From the NCBI GenBank assembly GCA_023091665.1, contig JALJCQ010000017.1, forward strand, positions 2,170,001 through 2,234,000: a DNA stretch of 64,000 nucleotides, written 5' to 3'. The translations under genes were made by a program, and so were the position numbers. The DNA comes from Pythium myriotylum. Lineage: Eukaryota > Oomycota > Peronosporomycetes > Pythiales > Pythiaceae. Numbering within the stretch: the first letter of the stretch is position 1; every line of letters starts with the position of its first letter. Shown here in pieces: positions 53,855-63,088 of this stretch. The notes below the pieces were generated by a model. That model saw nothing but the letters and a program-made list of their open reading frames with translations. It did not search any database and was not told the DNA's origin.

Positions 53855-55110
53855 CTACCCTCGCAGCTCCGTAGGGATCAGCGTACTGTTCTTCCAGTTG
53901 TTGTGCCAGATTTGGCTGCACGTGAGCGTTTGACCGGGTCTTGCCTTGTTCCATAAGCACACGCTGCCGCCTCTGGCACGACCACAAGCGGCACAAAAGA
54001 ACGGTGTCTCCGAGCTTCGTTGCTTTTTGTCAGACAGCGCCGAACAAACTTTGCACAGATACTGACGAAGCTTGCCCTTGTAGATCTCCATCGTTTGTGT
54101 GAGCGAATGCTCACTTGCTTCAGCCGGAGCCGCCACGAGATTCTCTACGACTGGGTGTGACAGCATGTCGACCTTGGTAACTGCCAGAAGTTCTTGATGT
54201 AAGCGCATGATGTATTCGGCATGTGTGGGGACCGGCTTTGATTGTTCTCGCTTCACGAAGCAATGAATGATGTAGCCGTTCACGATTGCCATATCGACGA
54301 TAGCGCTTTCTTCTTCAGGCTCGGAATCTTCGTCGTCTTCGATGGGATCTTTAGTAAGGTTGACATCGGTATCGTCGATGTTACCAAAGTATTCTTCGTC
54401 CTGCATTGCTCTGAGAAAGCTGGCGCTATCAAAGAGTGAGATATCATCGTGCACTGTAGCTTGTGCTGTCGCAGTATCTTCTGCTGTAGGTTCTTCTGCT
54501 GTACTACGCGGTTGTGCTGTATCTTGAGCTGTAGCTTCAGCTTGATCTGGTTGAACTTGTGCTGTATCTGGAGCTTTTTCCGCCCGAACTTGTGATGTAA
54601 TGGCGCCTGTGACACCAGGAATCCTGCCGAGACGTTCGTGCACTCGTTGAGTCGTCTTACGGCGTGTGAGCGGTGGTTCAGCGTCCCCAACTACTGGGGG
54701 AGCACTAAGATGTGCTGCGCTGGTGGGCACGAGCGTCACAGTAGCTGTCGCAGCGGTGGAGCCGGCTGTGGCTGTCGGAATCGTGTTGGAAGAGTTCATC
54801 ATCGTGAATGGTTCCGCCAGTGCAGCATTGACGATTGCCTCTGTGAGAACCACATTCAATCGCAACAAACGACGGCGCCGCGCGAACTTCATTAGAGCTT
54901 CATCTCTAGAATAGAAGAAGTTTAGACACGCATAGCCACTCAAACGTCCGCCGCAACAGACCAGTAAAGAAATCGCGTCCTTCTTCACCACTCAGTGAGC
55001 CGTTAGGTGGGATGTAGTGGAAGTCGTGCCTAAGTCCTGTCGGCTTTTTCGCTTTCCACCCGAGCTTTTGCAGCTCTCTCCAGAGCTGGGCAAACGACTT
55101 GGACGACACC
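53855..55110 (-). pseudogene. piggyBac transposase: N- and C-terminal domains without catalytic core
   Basis: The N-terminal part reads SFAQLWRELQKLGWKAKKP...YIPPNGSLSGEEGRDFF, as in oomycete piggyBac proteins. A candidate short intron (donor GTTTGAGT, branch-like CTAAAC, acceptor TTCTATTCTAG, about 54910-54950) would join it to DEALMKFARRRR. An acidic stretch (DPIEDDEDSEPEEES) leads directly into AIVDMAIVNGYIIH, the end of the catalytic domain, and then the C-terminal Cys-rich zinc domain (CKVCSAL...FFCAACGRAR...CLWNKAR). The roughly 300-residue DDD core is absent. The first codons and ATG (near 62421) lie beyond Gypsy-3. Confidence 0.75.
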
Positions 55111-55115
55111 ATCTC
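55111..55115. repeat. Gypsy-3 target-site duplication (left)
   Basis: ATCTC, repeated at 62405-62409 directly after the other LTR. Confidence 0.9.
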
Positions 55116-55418
55116 TGTAGCGGTCCACGTGACCACTACACAGCACTTCGCTTGGAGGAAGCGAGAGCAGCCGCTCCGAGTCGACCCCTGTCGACGAGCG
55201 CCAAAGACTTGGCAAAAGGCGAACTGCCATATATTAATCCTCTCTGAGGATTAACCCTAGAGCCCTATATCCCTGGTAAATAAACCGGGGATATTACCTA
55301 CTGAAATCTGATAAACCTGAGTCACTACTTAGGGTAACTTTTCCCCTAAGTGCACCACCCTAATTATGTAACCACACTACCTATGTAACTGCAAGTATAA
55401 CTTGTGTACCCCGCTACA
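55116..55418 (-). repeat. Gypsy-3 3' LTR (303 bp)
   Basis: TGTAGCGG...CCGCTACA ends. It contains three consecutive hairpins: TTAATCCTC/GAGGATTAA (55234-55254), ATCCCTGGT/ACCGGGGAT (55269-55292) and ACTTAGGG/CCCTAAGT (55327-55351). Two differences from the other LTR: GCTCCGAG versus GCCCCGAG and CAAAGACTT versus CAAATACTT. Confidence 0.95.
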
Positions 55419-55631
55419 CCACCCCCCACCCAAAATAGAAGACCGGGGGTTTAATGGAGCAGGTCACGGTACAAAGAAAGAGAGCGAGAGAGGGAGAAGA
55501 AGGAAAAACCGAGAGAAGCACCAAGACGAGAGCGCGCCGCCCGCGCACGAAGATTTCCGAAGGCCGTCCGCAGTCGGCACGGTAGCGCGGAGCGCCGCGA
55601 GCAGCACAACACAAGCTGCGACAAGGGACGC

Positions 55632-56699
55632 ATGTCCACCCCAAGAGCCGCAGCGGCCGCTGCCGACCCCGGCCCCAACGACGACGAAGACCAACCGATG
55701 AACTCACCACCTCCGGCGGAGTCACCGCCACGCCCGCGCGACCGCGCGCTCGAAGACGTCGAGGAAGGCGAAGTTCGCGGGCGTGCCGACGCGAAGACGA
55801 TGACGCCCAGCGAGTATCGCGAGCGGAAGACCGCCCCACCGACCCACGACGAAGAGAAACCGCGCGACCCGACGCCGCAAGCTCAAGATGAGTGGGCGCT
55901 CGCGCGCGAGGCGCGCCTGCGAGAGCAGCGCCTGCTGATGGCTCAGCCAAAGGTCACGCACCGTGACATCCGCGATGGCGCGTTCGACAGCCCAGATCGA
56001 CGGCGCCCAGCGCCTGCGACTCGCCAGGACTCACCCGTCCGCGTCGCCGACAGGGTGAGCACCTACGACTTCGGCCTGGGTGCTCCCTGTACGATTGGCG
56101 AAGCCCTCGCCGAGCGACACATGTCGCGAGCGACATTCAACCAGTGGCGCTACCACCAGCGTGGGCCGATCTTCGGCGTGCCGATTATCGTCGAGCCCGG
56201 CCGCTCGCCGGATGAGTTCAACACTCAGTTCTGGAGGTGGGTCGAGCTCATCAAGCGTGTCGACGTGGCGCAGATGCGCAGCCCGACGTACGTCGGGGAA
56301 GTGAAGAAGCTCCGTGATATGCGATTTCGTTTCGCCAAGTTGTACGTCGACAACAGAGTCACTGCTGACATTGAAGCTGCGCTTCTGACCCACCCTGTGG
56401 GGACTGCTCAAGGTCAACCTTCTCGAGACTCTTCTCACCGCACGGCAGATGCCGCTATTGGAACCACTCGGGGTGGTTCCGCTCGTGCTCGCGGAGCAAG
56501 TCGAGGCAGTCCTCGCGAAGCACCTGCTCCTCAACCCACGAACTCTGGGACTTGGGATATCCCGGCCACTTCACCAAGATCTCGCGATTCCCGCGACGCG
56601 TACGCACGCGACCAAGCGACTCAACCTGGAAGTGGGGAGTCCCAGTACGGTCGATCACCGGAAGCGGCTCGCGGATCGGCCGCCGCGCCTTCCGCTTAG
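55632..56699 (+). CDS. Antisense extra ORF of Gypsy-3 (355 aa)
   Basis: An intact plus-strand frame lies in the region between the end of pol and the 3' LTR, opposite to gag-pol; its last 245 bp overlap the pol C-terminus antisense. Residues 1-130 are low-complexity and charged (VEEGEVRGRADAKTMTPSEYR). The core (about 150-260) looks folded: LGAPCTIGEALAERHMSRA, FNQWRYHQRGPIFGVPIIVE, FWRWVELIKRVDVAQM, FRFAKLYVDNRVTADI. I do not recognise the family. Antisense additional ORFs in this position are known in some plant Gypsy elements. The ATG at 55632 is the first in frame after the G-rich tract. No oomycete initiator was found upstream; the LTR could supply a promoter (inference). Confidence 0.65.
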   Translation: MSTPRAAAAAADPGPNDDEDQPMNSPPPAESPPRPRDRALEDVEEGEVRGRADAKTMTPSEYRERKTAPPTHDEEKPRDPTPQAQDEWALAREARLREQRLLMAQPKVTHRDIRDGAFDSPDRRRPAPATRQDSPVRVADRVSTYDFGLGAPCTIGEALAERHMSRATFNQWRYHQRGPIFGVPIIVEPGRSPDEFNTQFWRWVELIKRVDVAQMRSPTYVGEVKKLRDMRFRFAKLYVDNRVTADIEAALLTHPVGTAQGQPSRDSSHRTADAAIGTTRGGSARARGASRGSPREAPAPQPTNSGTWDIPATSPRSRDSRDAYARDQATQPGSGESQYGRSPEAARGSAAAPSA

Positions 56700-59600
56700 T
56701 ATGGCTACGCAGCCCCTGCGGGTTTATATCCCGCTGCTGACGCCCAGTATCAGCTCCGACGCGACTTGGTCGATCTCGACCATAGGTAGAGGGAGGCGGA
56801 TCGGTGGATCCGGTCGAATTTCGACGAGCTGCAGCGAGTCGCGCCGATCGTCGCAAGACAGGAGGAGGCCCTGTGGACGCTTCATCGTCGCATCGAGCAT
56901 CTCGAGCGGGAGTGTTTCGACCTCCGCCAACAGCTTGGCTTCCAGCAGGGACGGCGTCCTCGTTCGCGATCTCGATCGCCTGCGTCGGTACGCTCGTGGT
57001 CGGCGACAAGCCATCAGGGAAGTCGCCGCTCGGGACCTCACCCGACTCCTCCTCCGTCTCCACGGGACGAAGGTACGGCTTAAGTAAGCCCACGTAAAAC
57101 GTCGGATGCGTCTGGATCCAGCTTGGCAGATCCAGACGATAGGAGTTGCCACTCCTCTTCGCCACTTTGAAGGGGCCGATGAACCTCGGTAACAGCTTCG
57201 TGCTGTCGAGACGCGAGACCGCGTTCTGAGAGAAGTTCTTCGTATTGACTTATGCAAAGTCCCCTTCTTTAAACACCATTGTGTTCTTGCGACCTCGCTT
57301 GTCTGCATGTTCTTTTTGCAGATCTTGGGCAGCAGCCATGGCGTCTCGTACGCGTGAGACAACGTTAACACGTGTCGTCAGTAGGTCATCCAACTTGCGG
57401 CGTTCCGCGATCTTGGGTATCCCATTGAGTTGGGCAGCAAGGAGTTGCCGAGCTCCACTTGAGCCAGCCTCGAACTCACCCATGAGGCAAAGAGGGAGAG
57501 CCGGATGGCGGAGACCATTCACATAGAATGGAGACAAGCCTGTCGAGGCATGAACAGAATTGTTCATGGCGAACTCCACCATGGGGAGGTGATCGCACCA
57601 CGAGAGCGGATCGCTCGCGCAATATGAGCGGAGGATATCCTCGACAACGCGATTGGCGCGCTCGGTCTGACCGTCGGTCTCCGGATGATCCGCGGTCGAC
57701 ATGTCGAGCCTGGACCCCAGGATTTGGAAGAGTCCTTCCCAAAAATCACTCGTGAACCTGGGATCCCGATCGGAGACGATCGAATCGGGTAACCCGTGAT
57801 GACGGAATACGACGTCAACGAACAGTCGTGCACAGTCGAGACCTGTGCAGGTGTCAGACACCGGGGCAAGATGGACCATCTTGCTGAGACGGTCAACAAA
57901 GACCAGCACACCGTTGTGCCCTCTGGACGTTCTCGGCATGCCGAAGAAGAAGTCCATGCTCACAGAGCGCCAGCAATCGCTGGGGACAGGCAAGCTTTGG
58001 AGCGGCGCCTGGGAGTGTGCACTTGGCTTCACTCGCTGACACACGCCACATGTGCGGACATACCGCGATACCCACTTGTACATCTTGGGCCACCAAAACC
58101 TTGGGCTGAGAAGCGAGTACGTCTTCTCACGGCCGAGATGGCCAGCTCCGGGAGCATCGTAACGCCGTGAGCGATCACATATCGTAAATCCTCATCTGAG
58201 GGTACTACGATGCGATCTTCTTCGCCAGGCGACGTCTGATACCTCAGGAGGCCGTCGCGGAAAGAGTAACGATGTACTCGAGCCCGAACGCGGGGAGCAA
58301 GAGACTTCGCAGCGTGCGGGTCCTTAAGCGCGCGAATGATCGCTGCACACTGTGCATCGCCCTCATAGGCATCACGAATCAGTTCGTAGACATCAGACAC
58401 TACTGATGTGAGATGATTCATCTCGTAGTCGGGACGCCGAGAGAGTGCGTCAGCGAGCACGTTAAGCCGACCCGGCTTGTACTCAACTGAGAAGTTGTAT
58501 TCTGAGAAGAATGACAACCAGCGAGCCATTCGCGGCGACAAGTGCGGGGACTGTGTCGCTGTGCGTAGAGACGCATGGTCCGTATAGACCACGAACGGCG
58601 ACGCGCCGAGAAGGTGAACGCGGAATTTCACCAGGGCGTACTTCATCGCCAACAACTCCTTGTCGTGAACTGGATAGTTCTTCTCGGCCGCTTGGAGCTG
58701 CCGAGACTGGTAAGAGACGACTCTCTCATGACCCTCTTGGTCCTTCTGCAGCAGTGCACAGCCGATCGCATAATCGGAGGCGTCGCAGACGACGCTATAC
58801 GGAGCGGAGTCATCCGGCAACGCCAGGATCGGCGCTTGGAGGAGACTCTCCTTGATCCTTTGGAAGGCCGCTTCCGTGTCGTGGGACCACGACCACTCAA
58901 CGTCGTTCTTGAGCAGCTGAGTCAGCGGCCGAGCCATCTCGGCATAGTTCTTCGTGAACCTGTGCAAGTAGTTGGCGAGACCCAACCACTTGCGTAGGTC
59001 CTTCACAGACCGTGGCGATGGCCACTCGGCGATTGCCTTCACCTTCTCGGGATCCGCCCGAACACCGTCGACTCCGACGAAACACCCAAGCACTGGGATC
59101 TCTTCGGCACCGAAGATGCACTTATCCTAGTTGGCATAAAGCTTATGCTGCTCGAGGCATTCGAGAACTTGAAGGAGGTGATCCTCATGGAGCGCATCCA
59201 AATCACGACCGGGCTCCGGCCTCGTGTGGACGTAGATGTCGTCAAAGTACGTCTGCGCGAACGCTCGCAGGGGACGGAACAGATGGGTCACCAAGCGATT
59301 GAACGTCGCTGGGGCGTTCGACAGCCCCTGTGGCATCACTAGCCACTCCCAGAGCATACCGCTCGGCGTACTGACGGCTGTCTTGGGGATATCCCCACGC
59401 TCCATGAGCACTTGGTAATAACCGTCGACCAAGTCGAGAGAACTGAACTTCTTTGCGCCGGACATCCGGTGGATGATCACATCCTTCCGAGGGATCGGAG
59501 TGGACGAAGGAATCGTCTGCGCGTTCAACTTGTTGTACGCGTGGACAATCCTCCACTTGCCATTTGGCTTGCGCACACAGAACGTTGGTGCGCTGTGAGG

Positions 59601-60943
59601 CGAGACGCTCTCGCGCACCAGGCCAGCCTTGGCTTTCTTAGCAAAGAATTCATCAATGAAGTCCGATTGTTCGGCCGGCAGAGCCCACTGGCGAACGGTC
59701 GCATAGCTCGAGCCAGGCTTGAGCTTGATCTCGTGGCGAACGCCACGATCAGGGGGAAGCCCCGCCGGCGGGTTCTTGCTGAGGCAAGTCTCCGCAAACC
59801 GCTTGACCAGCGGATAGAACCGATCCTTCGGATTGTTGAGGATGGCCGAACCACGGCGAGCGTCAAACTTCTGACGAAACTCAACGAGGACATCCTCGTC
59901 AATCACCGTCGAGGTGTTGAGTTGAGCGAGGTCTCGCTCAGATCGGAGGATCACGACCTCAGCGATCTCACCAGCCTTGAGCTCGCGGACGAAATCGTCC
60001 ATAGGAAGTTCCTCCAAGCGAGTAAGCTCGGAGAACTCTGGCAATGGTGCCATATTGACCGTAGACGGGTCGATCGACGACTCCGTCATCACGTCAACGA
60101 TGTGTACATCATACGATGCGCTCGAGAGCGGGAGCTGCTCAGCCATGGGCTCGGACGTTTCCGAAGGGCGTGAAGACGGCTCAACCGCACGCGGGCACGC
60201 GACAGGGGGACACATCCCCGAAGCATCTTCCATGCTGGTACTCGGAGGGGGCGGAGACGACTCGACGCCCTCTTCTACGCCGTACTCCACGGCAGACGGC
60301 ACGACCGTCTCCGGAACACTCGAGGTGTCCATGGCGTTCACTACGCCAATGAAGTAGGCACTTTCATCATCCTTGATGGGGCTCGTCAGCCGGCGGACGA
60401 AGGAGGGTTCATGACGCTCCTGAACTCCGTTCCTGCCGGGAGACGTGCTCCCAATCGACTTGGTCCTCCAGTCGATCCACGGCTCATGGCGCTCCAGCCA
60501 CGGCATTCCGAGGATGAGATCAAACCTCTCATCCATGTCGAGCACTGTAAAGCGCTCGACGGAGTCGAAATCGACAAACGCAATGCGTAGATCGACCTCG
60601 ATCTTCCTCGTCTCTGCGACGATTCCCGTCGCAAGACGCACAGAGACTCTTCTGAGATCTCGCTCACAAGCTTGAGCAAACAGAGAAGGATTTTCAGCAA
60701 TACTTTGCTTGCGACCGTAATTGCGCGTCGCACCAGAGTCTATTAAGACCTTAAAGGAACGTGAGAATCCTTTCACTTGAGCAGTGACGACGATGAGTTC
60801 GCCACTGACACGTTGCTTGTCAGCTGCCGAGAAGAGACCTTCTCTAGGGGGCGGCCCGCCCCGCAATGATGTCGTGTTCGATCTCGCGGAGCGAGGGGTG
60901 ATCGCCCCAGCAGACTGCCCCGCGTCTACTGGGAATTGTCGTT
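56455..60943 (-). pseudogene. pol: Gypsy-3 Pol: protease, RT, RNase H, integrase, chromodomain; three lesions
   Basis: In order: protease VLIDSGATRNYG (about 60760); RT with RIVHAYNKLNAQ, SSLDLVDGYYQV and YFDD in TYFDDIYVH (about 59240); RNase H (VVCDASDYAIGCAL, about 58790); integrase with HHCC finger and DDE residues in SMDFFFG, VSDRDPRF and HPETDGQTERANR (57960-57620); C-terminal chromodomain (ILVKWPGYPKSQSSWVEE, about 56550). Lesions: in-frame TAG at 59127-59129 (YAN-stop-DKC, probably a lost Trp), a 1-nt deletion near 58170, and in-frame TAA at 57250-57252. The chromodomain points to targeted integration into chromatin. Confidence 0.88.
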
Positions 60944-60947
60944 TCCC
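60906..60947 (-). promoter_or_regulatory. Gypsy-3 programmed -1 ribosomal frameshift signal
   Basis: On the minus strand G GGA AAC (60947-60941) is in the gag frame. After a 7-nt spacer a 10-bp stem follows: CCCAGTAGAC (60933-60924) pairs with GTCTGCTGGG (60915-60906), one G-U pair, 8-nt loop. Pol continues in the -1 frame as KRQFPVDAGQSA. The gag TAG is inside the stem. Confidence 0.85.
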
Positions 60948-62062
60948 TGAGACGCGGAGGCGGGTCCGCCTCGGCCTACCGAGCGACGTGGTCTTCCACG
61001 ACGGGCGCGTGCACTGCCCTTGTTGCGCGGGCAATCGCGCTGGAAGTGACCAAACTTCCCACAAGTGAAACACTTGATGTGAAGTGCCTTCACGTCGATC
61101 GCACTCAAGTCGAACGTGCTCAGATCGACTCCGCAGAGGTCAATTACACTCAGATCCATCGGCTCCGAAGCCGGAGGTTGGACCGGAGGAACCGGAGACG
61201 GTGCTGCCGGATTCGCGGGTAGACCCCGTGCGAGACGCTGGACGTAGTCTTCTCGCAGCGCGACGACGAACGCGTCTTCCAAGAACGCCGGTTCTTCGCG
61301 GAAAACCGCGGCCTTTTCGGGGCCGGGATTCATCCCTTCCATGAAGGTCGTGAGCATCACGTCCTCGGCGAGAGTATTCGCGGCCATGTTGGCACGGAGT
61401 TGTCGCAACTCCTGCACAAAGGAACGCAGGTCGCGATTGCCTTGGCGACAGGCAAGGAATGCCGCGCGCTGGCGGTGCGCCACGTTCGGCGGCTGAAACA
61501 TCAGCTTCATGGCATCGGCGAGTGATGGCCAATCGCGGAAGAATCCGGGCTGTGAAGTCTCACAAGTCAAGGCCCAGACCTTGGAGCGATCCTTCATGTT
61601 GGATATCGCGAAGGTCACTTTCTGACGTTCGTCGCGGATACGACCTGCCGCCATTGCGAGCTCGACCTCGCGCTGCCAAAAGACGAGGTTCTCGCCTTCA
61701 GCCCCAGAGTACTGGGAGACCGTGACTCGAACGGGCTTCGGGCCTTCCGGGGGTGCCGGAGAGGGCACATAGCTGATGGTGGGAGCCACCGTCGCAGCCT
61801 GAGTCGCTTGAGCTGCGGCGACGCGAGACGTAACAACGTCGAGCACGTGTTGCTCCAGAGCAATCTCATAGTCGCGGAATCGCGCGATGTGAGCGAGGAC
61901 TTCGCCAGAGCCGCGTTGAAGCAGCTCGTTGATGCTTGCTCGGCCATTGATGGCCTCCATCTTCTGGAGATAGGCCCACTGGGCGTCATCCAGATACTGA
62001 TGGTCTTGACGCGACAGCGTCGGATGGCTTGACGCCATCGCGAAGTCGGAAGCTTCGGACAT
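60926..62062 (-). CDS. gag: Gypsy-3 Gag with CCHC zinc knuckle
   Basis: A 378-aa capsid protein starting MSEASDFAMASSHP. The middle carries a retrotrans_gag-like region (FWQREVELAMAAGR, FRDWPSLADAMKLMFQPP, RSFVQELRQLRANM). A CCHC knuckle CFTCGKFGHFQRDC lies near residues 332-345, followed by a basic tail (RARRGRPRRSVGRGG). It should assemble particles and package element RNA. The ATG at 62062 is about 25 nt after the primer-binding site; an upstream non-ATG extension is unlikely. The frame is intact and ends in TAG inside the frameshift stem. Confidence 0.88.
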   Translation of the reverse strand: MSEASDFAMASSHPTLSRQDHQYLDDAQWAYLQKMEAINGRASINELLQRGSGEVLAHIARFRDYEIALEQHVLDVVTSRVAAAQATQAATVAPTISYVPSPAPPEGPKPVRVTVSQYSGAEGENLVFWQREVELAMAAGRIRDERQKVTFAISNMKDRSKVWALTCETSQPGFFRDWPSLADAMKLMFQPPNVAHRQRAAFLACRQGNRDLRSFVQELRQLRANMAANTLAEDVMLTTFMEGMNPGPEKAAVFREEPAFLEDAFVVALREDYVQRLARGLPANPAAPSPVPPVQPPASEPMDLSVIDLCGVDLSTFDLSAIDVKALHIKCFTCGKFGHFQRDCPRNKGSARARRGRPRRSVGRGGPASASQGNDNSQ

Positions 62063-62086
62063 GGCGATGTCGGTGTCGGATTGACG

Positions 62087-62099
62087 ACAAGTGCTACCA
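62087..62099 (-). promoter_or_regulatory. Gypsy-3 primer-binding site
   Basis: TGGTAGCACTTGT starts 2 nt after the 5' LTR on the minus strand and would pair with a tRNA ending ACAAGTGCTACCA. Identical to the Gypsy-1 site. Confidence 0.8.
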
Positions 62100-62101
62100 A
62101 G

Positions 62102-62404
62102 TGTAGCGGTCCACGTGACCACTACACAGCACTTCGCTTGGAGGAAGCGAGAGCAGCCGCCCCGAGTCGACCCCTGTCGACGAGCGCCAAATACTTGGCA
62201 AAAGGCGAACTGCCATATATTAATCCTCTCTGAGGATTAACCCTAGAGCCCTATATCCCTGGTAAATAAACCGGGGATATTACCTACTGAAATCTGATAA
62301 ACCTGAGTCACTACTTAGGGTAACTTTTCCCCTAAGTGCACCACCCTAATTATGTAACCACACTACCTATGTAACTGCAAGTATAACTTGTGTACCCCGC
62401 TACA
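62102..62404 (-). repeat. Gypsy-3 5' LTR (303 bp)
   Basis: Nearly identical to 55116-55418, with the same three hairpins. Followed on the plus strand by the ATCTC target duplication. Confidence 0.95.
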
Positions 62405-62421
62405 ATCTCAATCACGGTCAT
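62405..62421 (-). pseudogene. First codons of the piggyBac transposase, separated by Gypsy-3
   Basis: Reading from 62421, ATGACCGTGATTGAGAT encodes MTVIE and continues, after removing Gypsy-3 and one ATCTC copy, into MVSSKSFAQLW at 55110. This fixes both the original start codon and the insertion frame. Confidence 0.75.
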
Positions 62422-63048
62422 TTTCCTTTTCGTTGTGTTCTCTTGGTCATGAAACGAGAATGGGAAATCGTGTAACGAGGCTGACCTCGTTACGTCACGT
62501 ACACTGTGGAGCAGTGTAGGAAGCGCGCAACACAGAGACTCGTGTTGAATCAGGCAAATGGGAAACTGAATTTATGGATTAGGAAACCTAGAAAAACCTA
62601 CTCTTTGTATATAAAACCTCGCAGATCCGCCCTCGGATTTCTGCCATCCACTCAATCACAAGACCCTAACGTGATTGGTGGGAAATCGGGATAATATCGT
62701 AGGATATTATCCAATCAGGAGACATCGCAACCAGATGGGTTCACGATGTTCCTATCGGACACCATTGACATGGGTCCGTACCATGTAACGGGCACATCCC
62801 GTTACAAATCGAGGGATTTGGTTGGGCGACGGAGGGCTAGACACACGTCCCAACTTTCAAAACCTCTATAATATCACGCCTTATACAGAACAACCTAACC
62901 TCATCCCACTGTCCAAATTATTCCATGTGAGCTTAGCAACAATCGTCACGTCGTAAATCTATGCCTCTTCCTCATCCTATAAAAACATCAAGATGCGGGA
63001 AATCATTTTGTTACTAAGCTTTCGGAGTTTAAAAACCTCCAATAATGC
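62410..63048. other. piggyBac right-arm noncoding region with three hairpins
   Basis: Upstream region of the transposase. Perfect inverted repeats: GTAACGAGG/CCTCGTTAC (62472-62493), GGATAATATC/GATATTATCC (62689-62712) and TGTAACGGG/CCCGTTACA (62784-62806). They may be transposase-binding or regulatory sites. No coding region recognised. Confidence 0.5.
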
Positions 63049-63088
63049 TTATGCTGTATTATACAGCACAAGGGAGTAGAAGGGTTAA

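Larger units (their letters stand above)
55116..62404 (-). mobile_element. Gypsy-3 retrotransposon (7289 bp) with antisense extra ORF
   Basis: Minus-strand Ty3/Gypsy element with 303-bp LTRs differing at only about two positions, 5-bp target duplication ATCTC, primer-binding site, gag, -1 frameshift signal, pol ending in a chromodomain, an antisense ORF, and a G-rich polypurine tract (55419-55434) before the 3' LTR. Young by LTR identity but with three pol lesions. Confidence 0.93.
53373..63084 (-). mobile_element. piggyBac element split by Gypsy-3
   Basis: TIRs CCCTTCTACTCCC (53373-53385) and GGGAGTAGAAGGG (63072-63084) are flanked by TTAA (53369-53372 and 63085-63088). Just inside each end is a near-palindrome with TATGCTGTAT and ATACAGCATA arms. 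The 9712-bp span contains Gypsy-3 (7289 bp) plus a 5-bp duplication, so the original element was about 2418 bp. It sits at the stop codon of the LINE ORF2. Confidence 0.88.

Noticed and set aside
3907..59129. UAG as a reassigned sense codon in this genome, because several transposon frames are broken only by TAG
   Set aside because: TAG also ends Copia-1 pol, Gypsy-3 gag and Gypsy-3 pol at natural ends, and other lesions here are TAA, TGA or frameshifts. Independent nonsense mutations are simpler.
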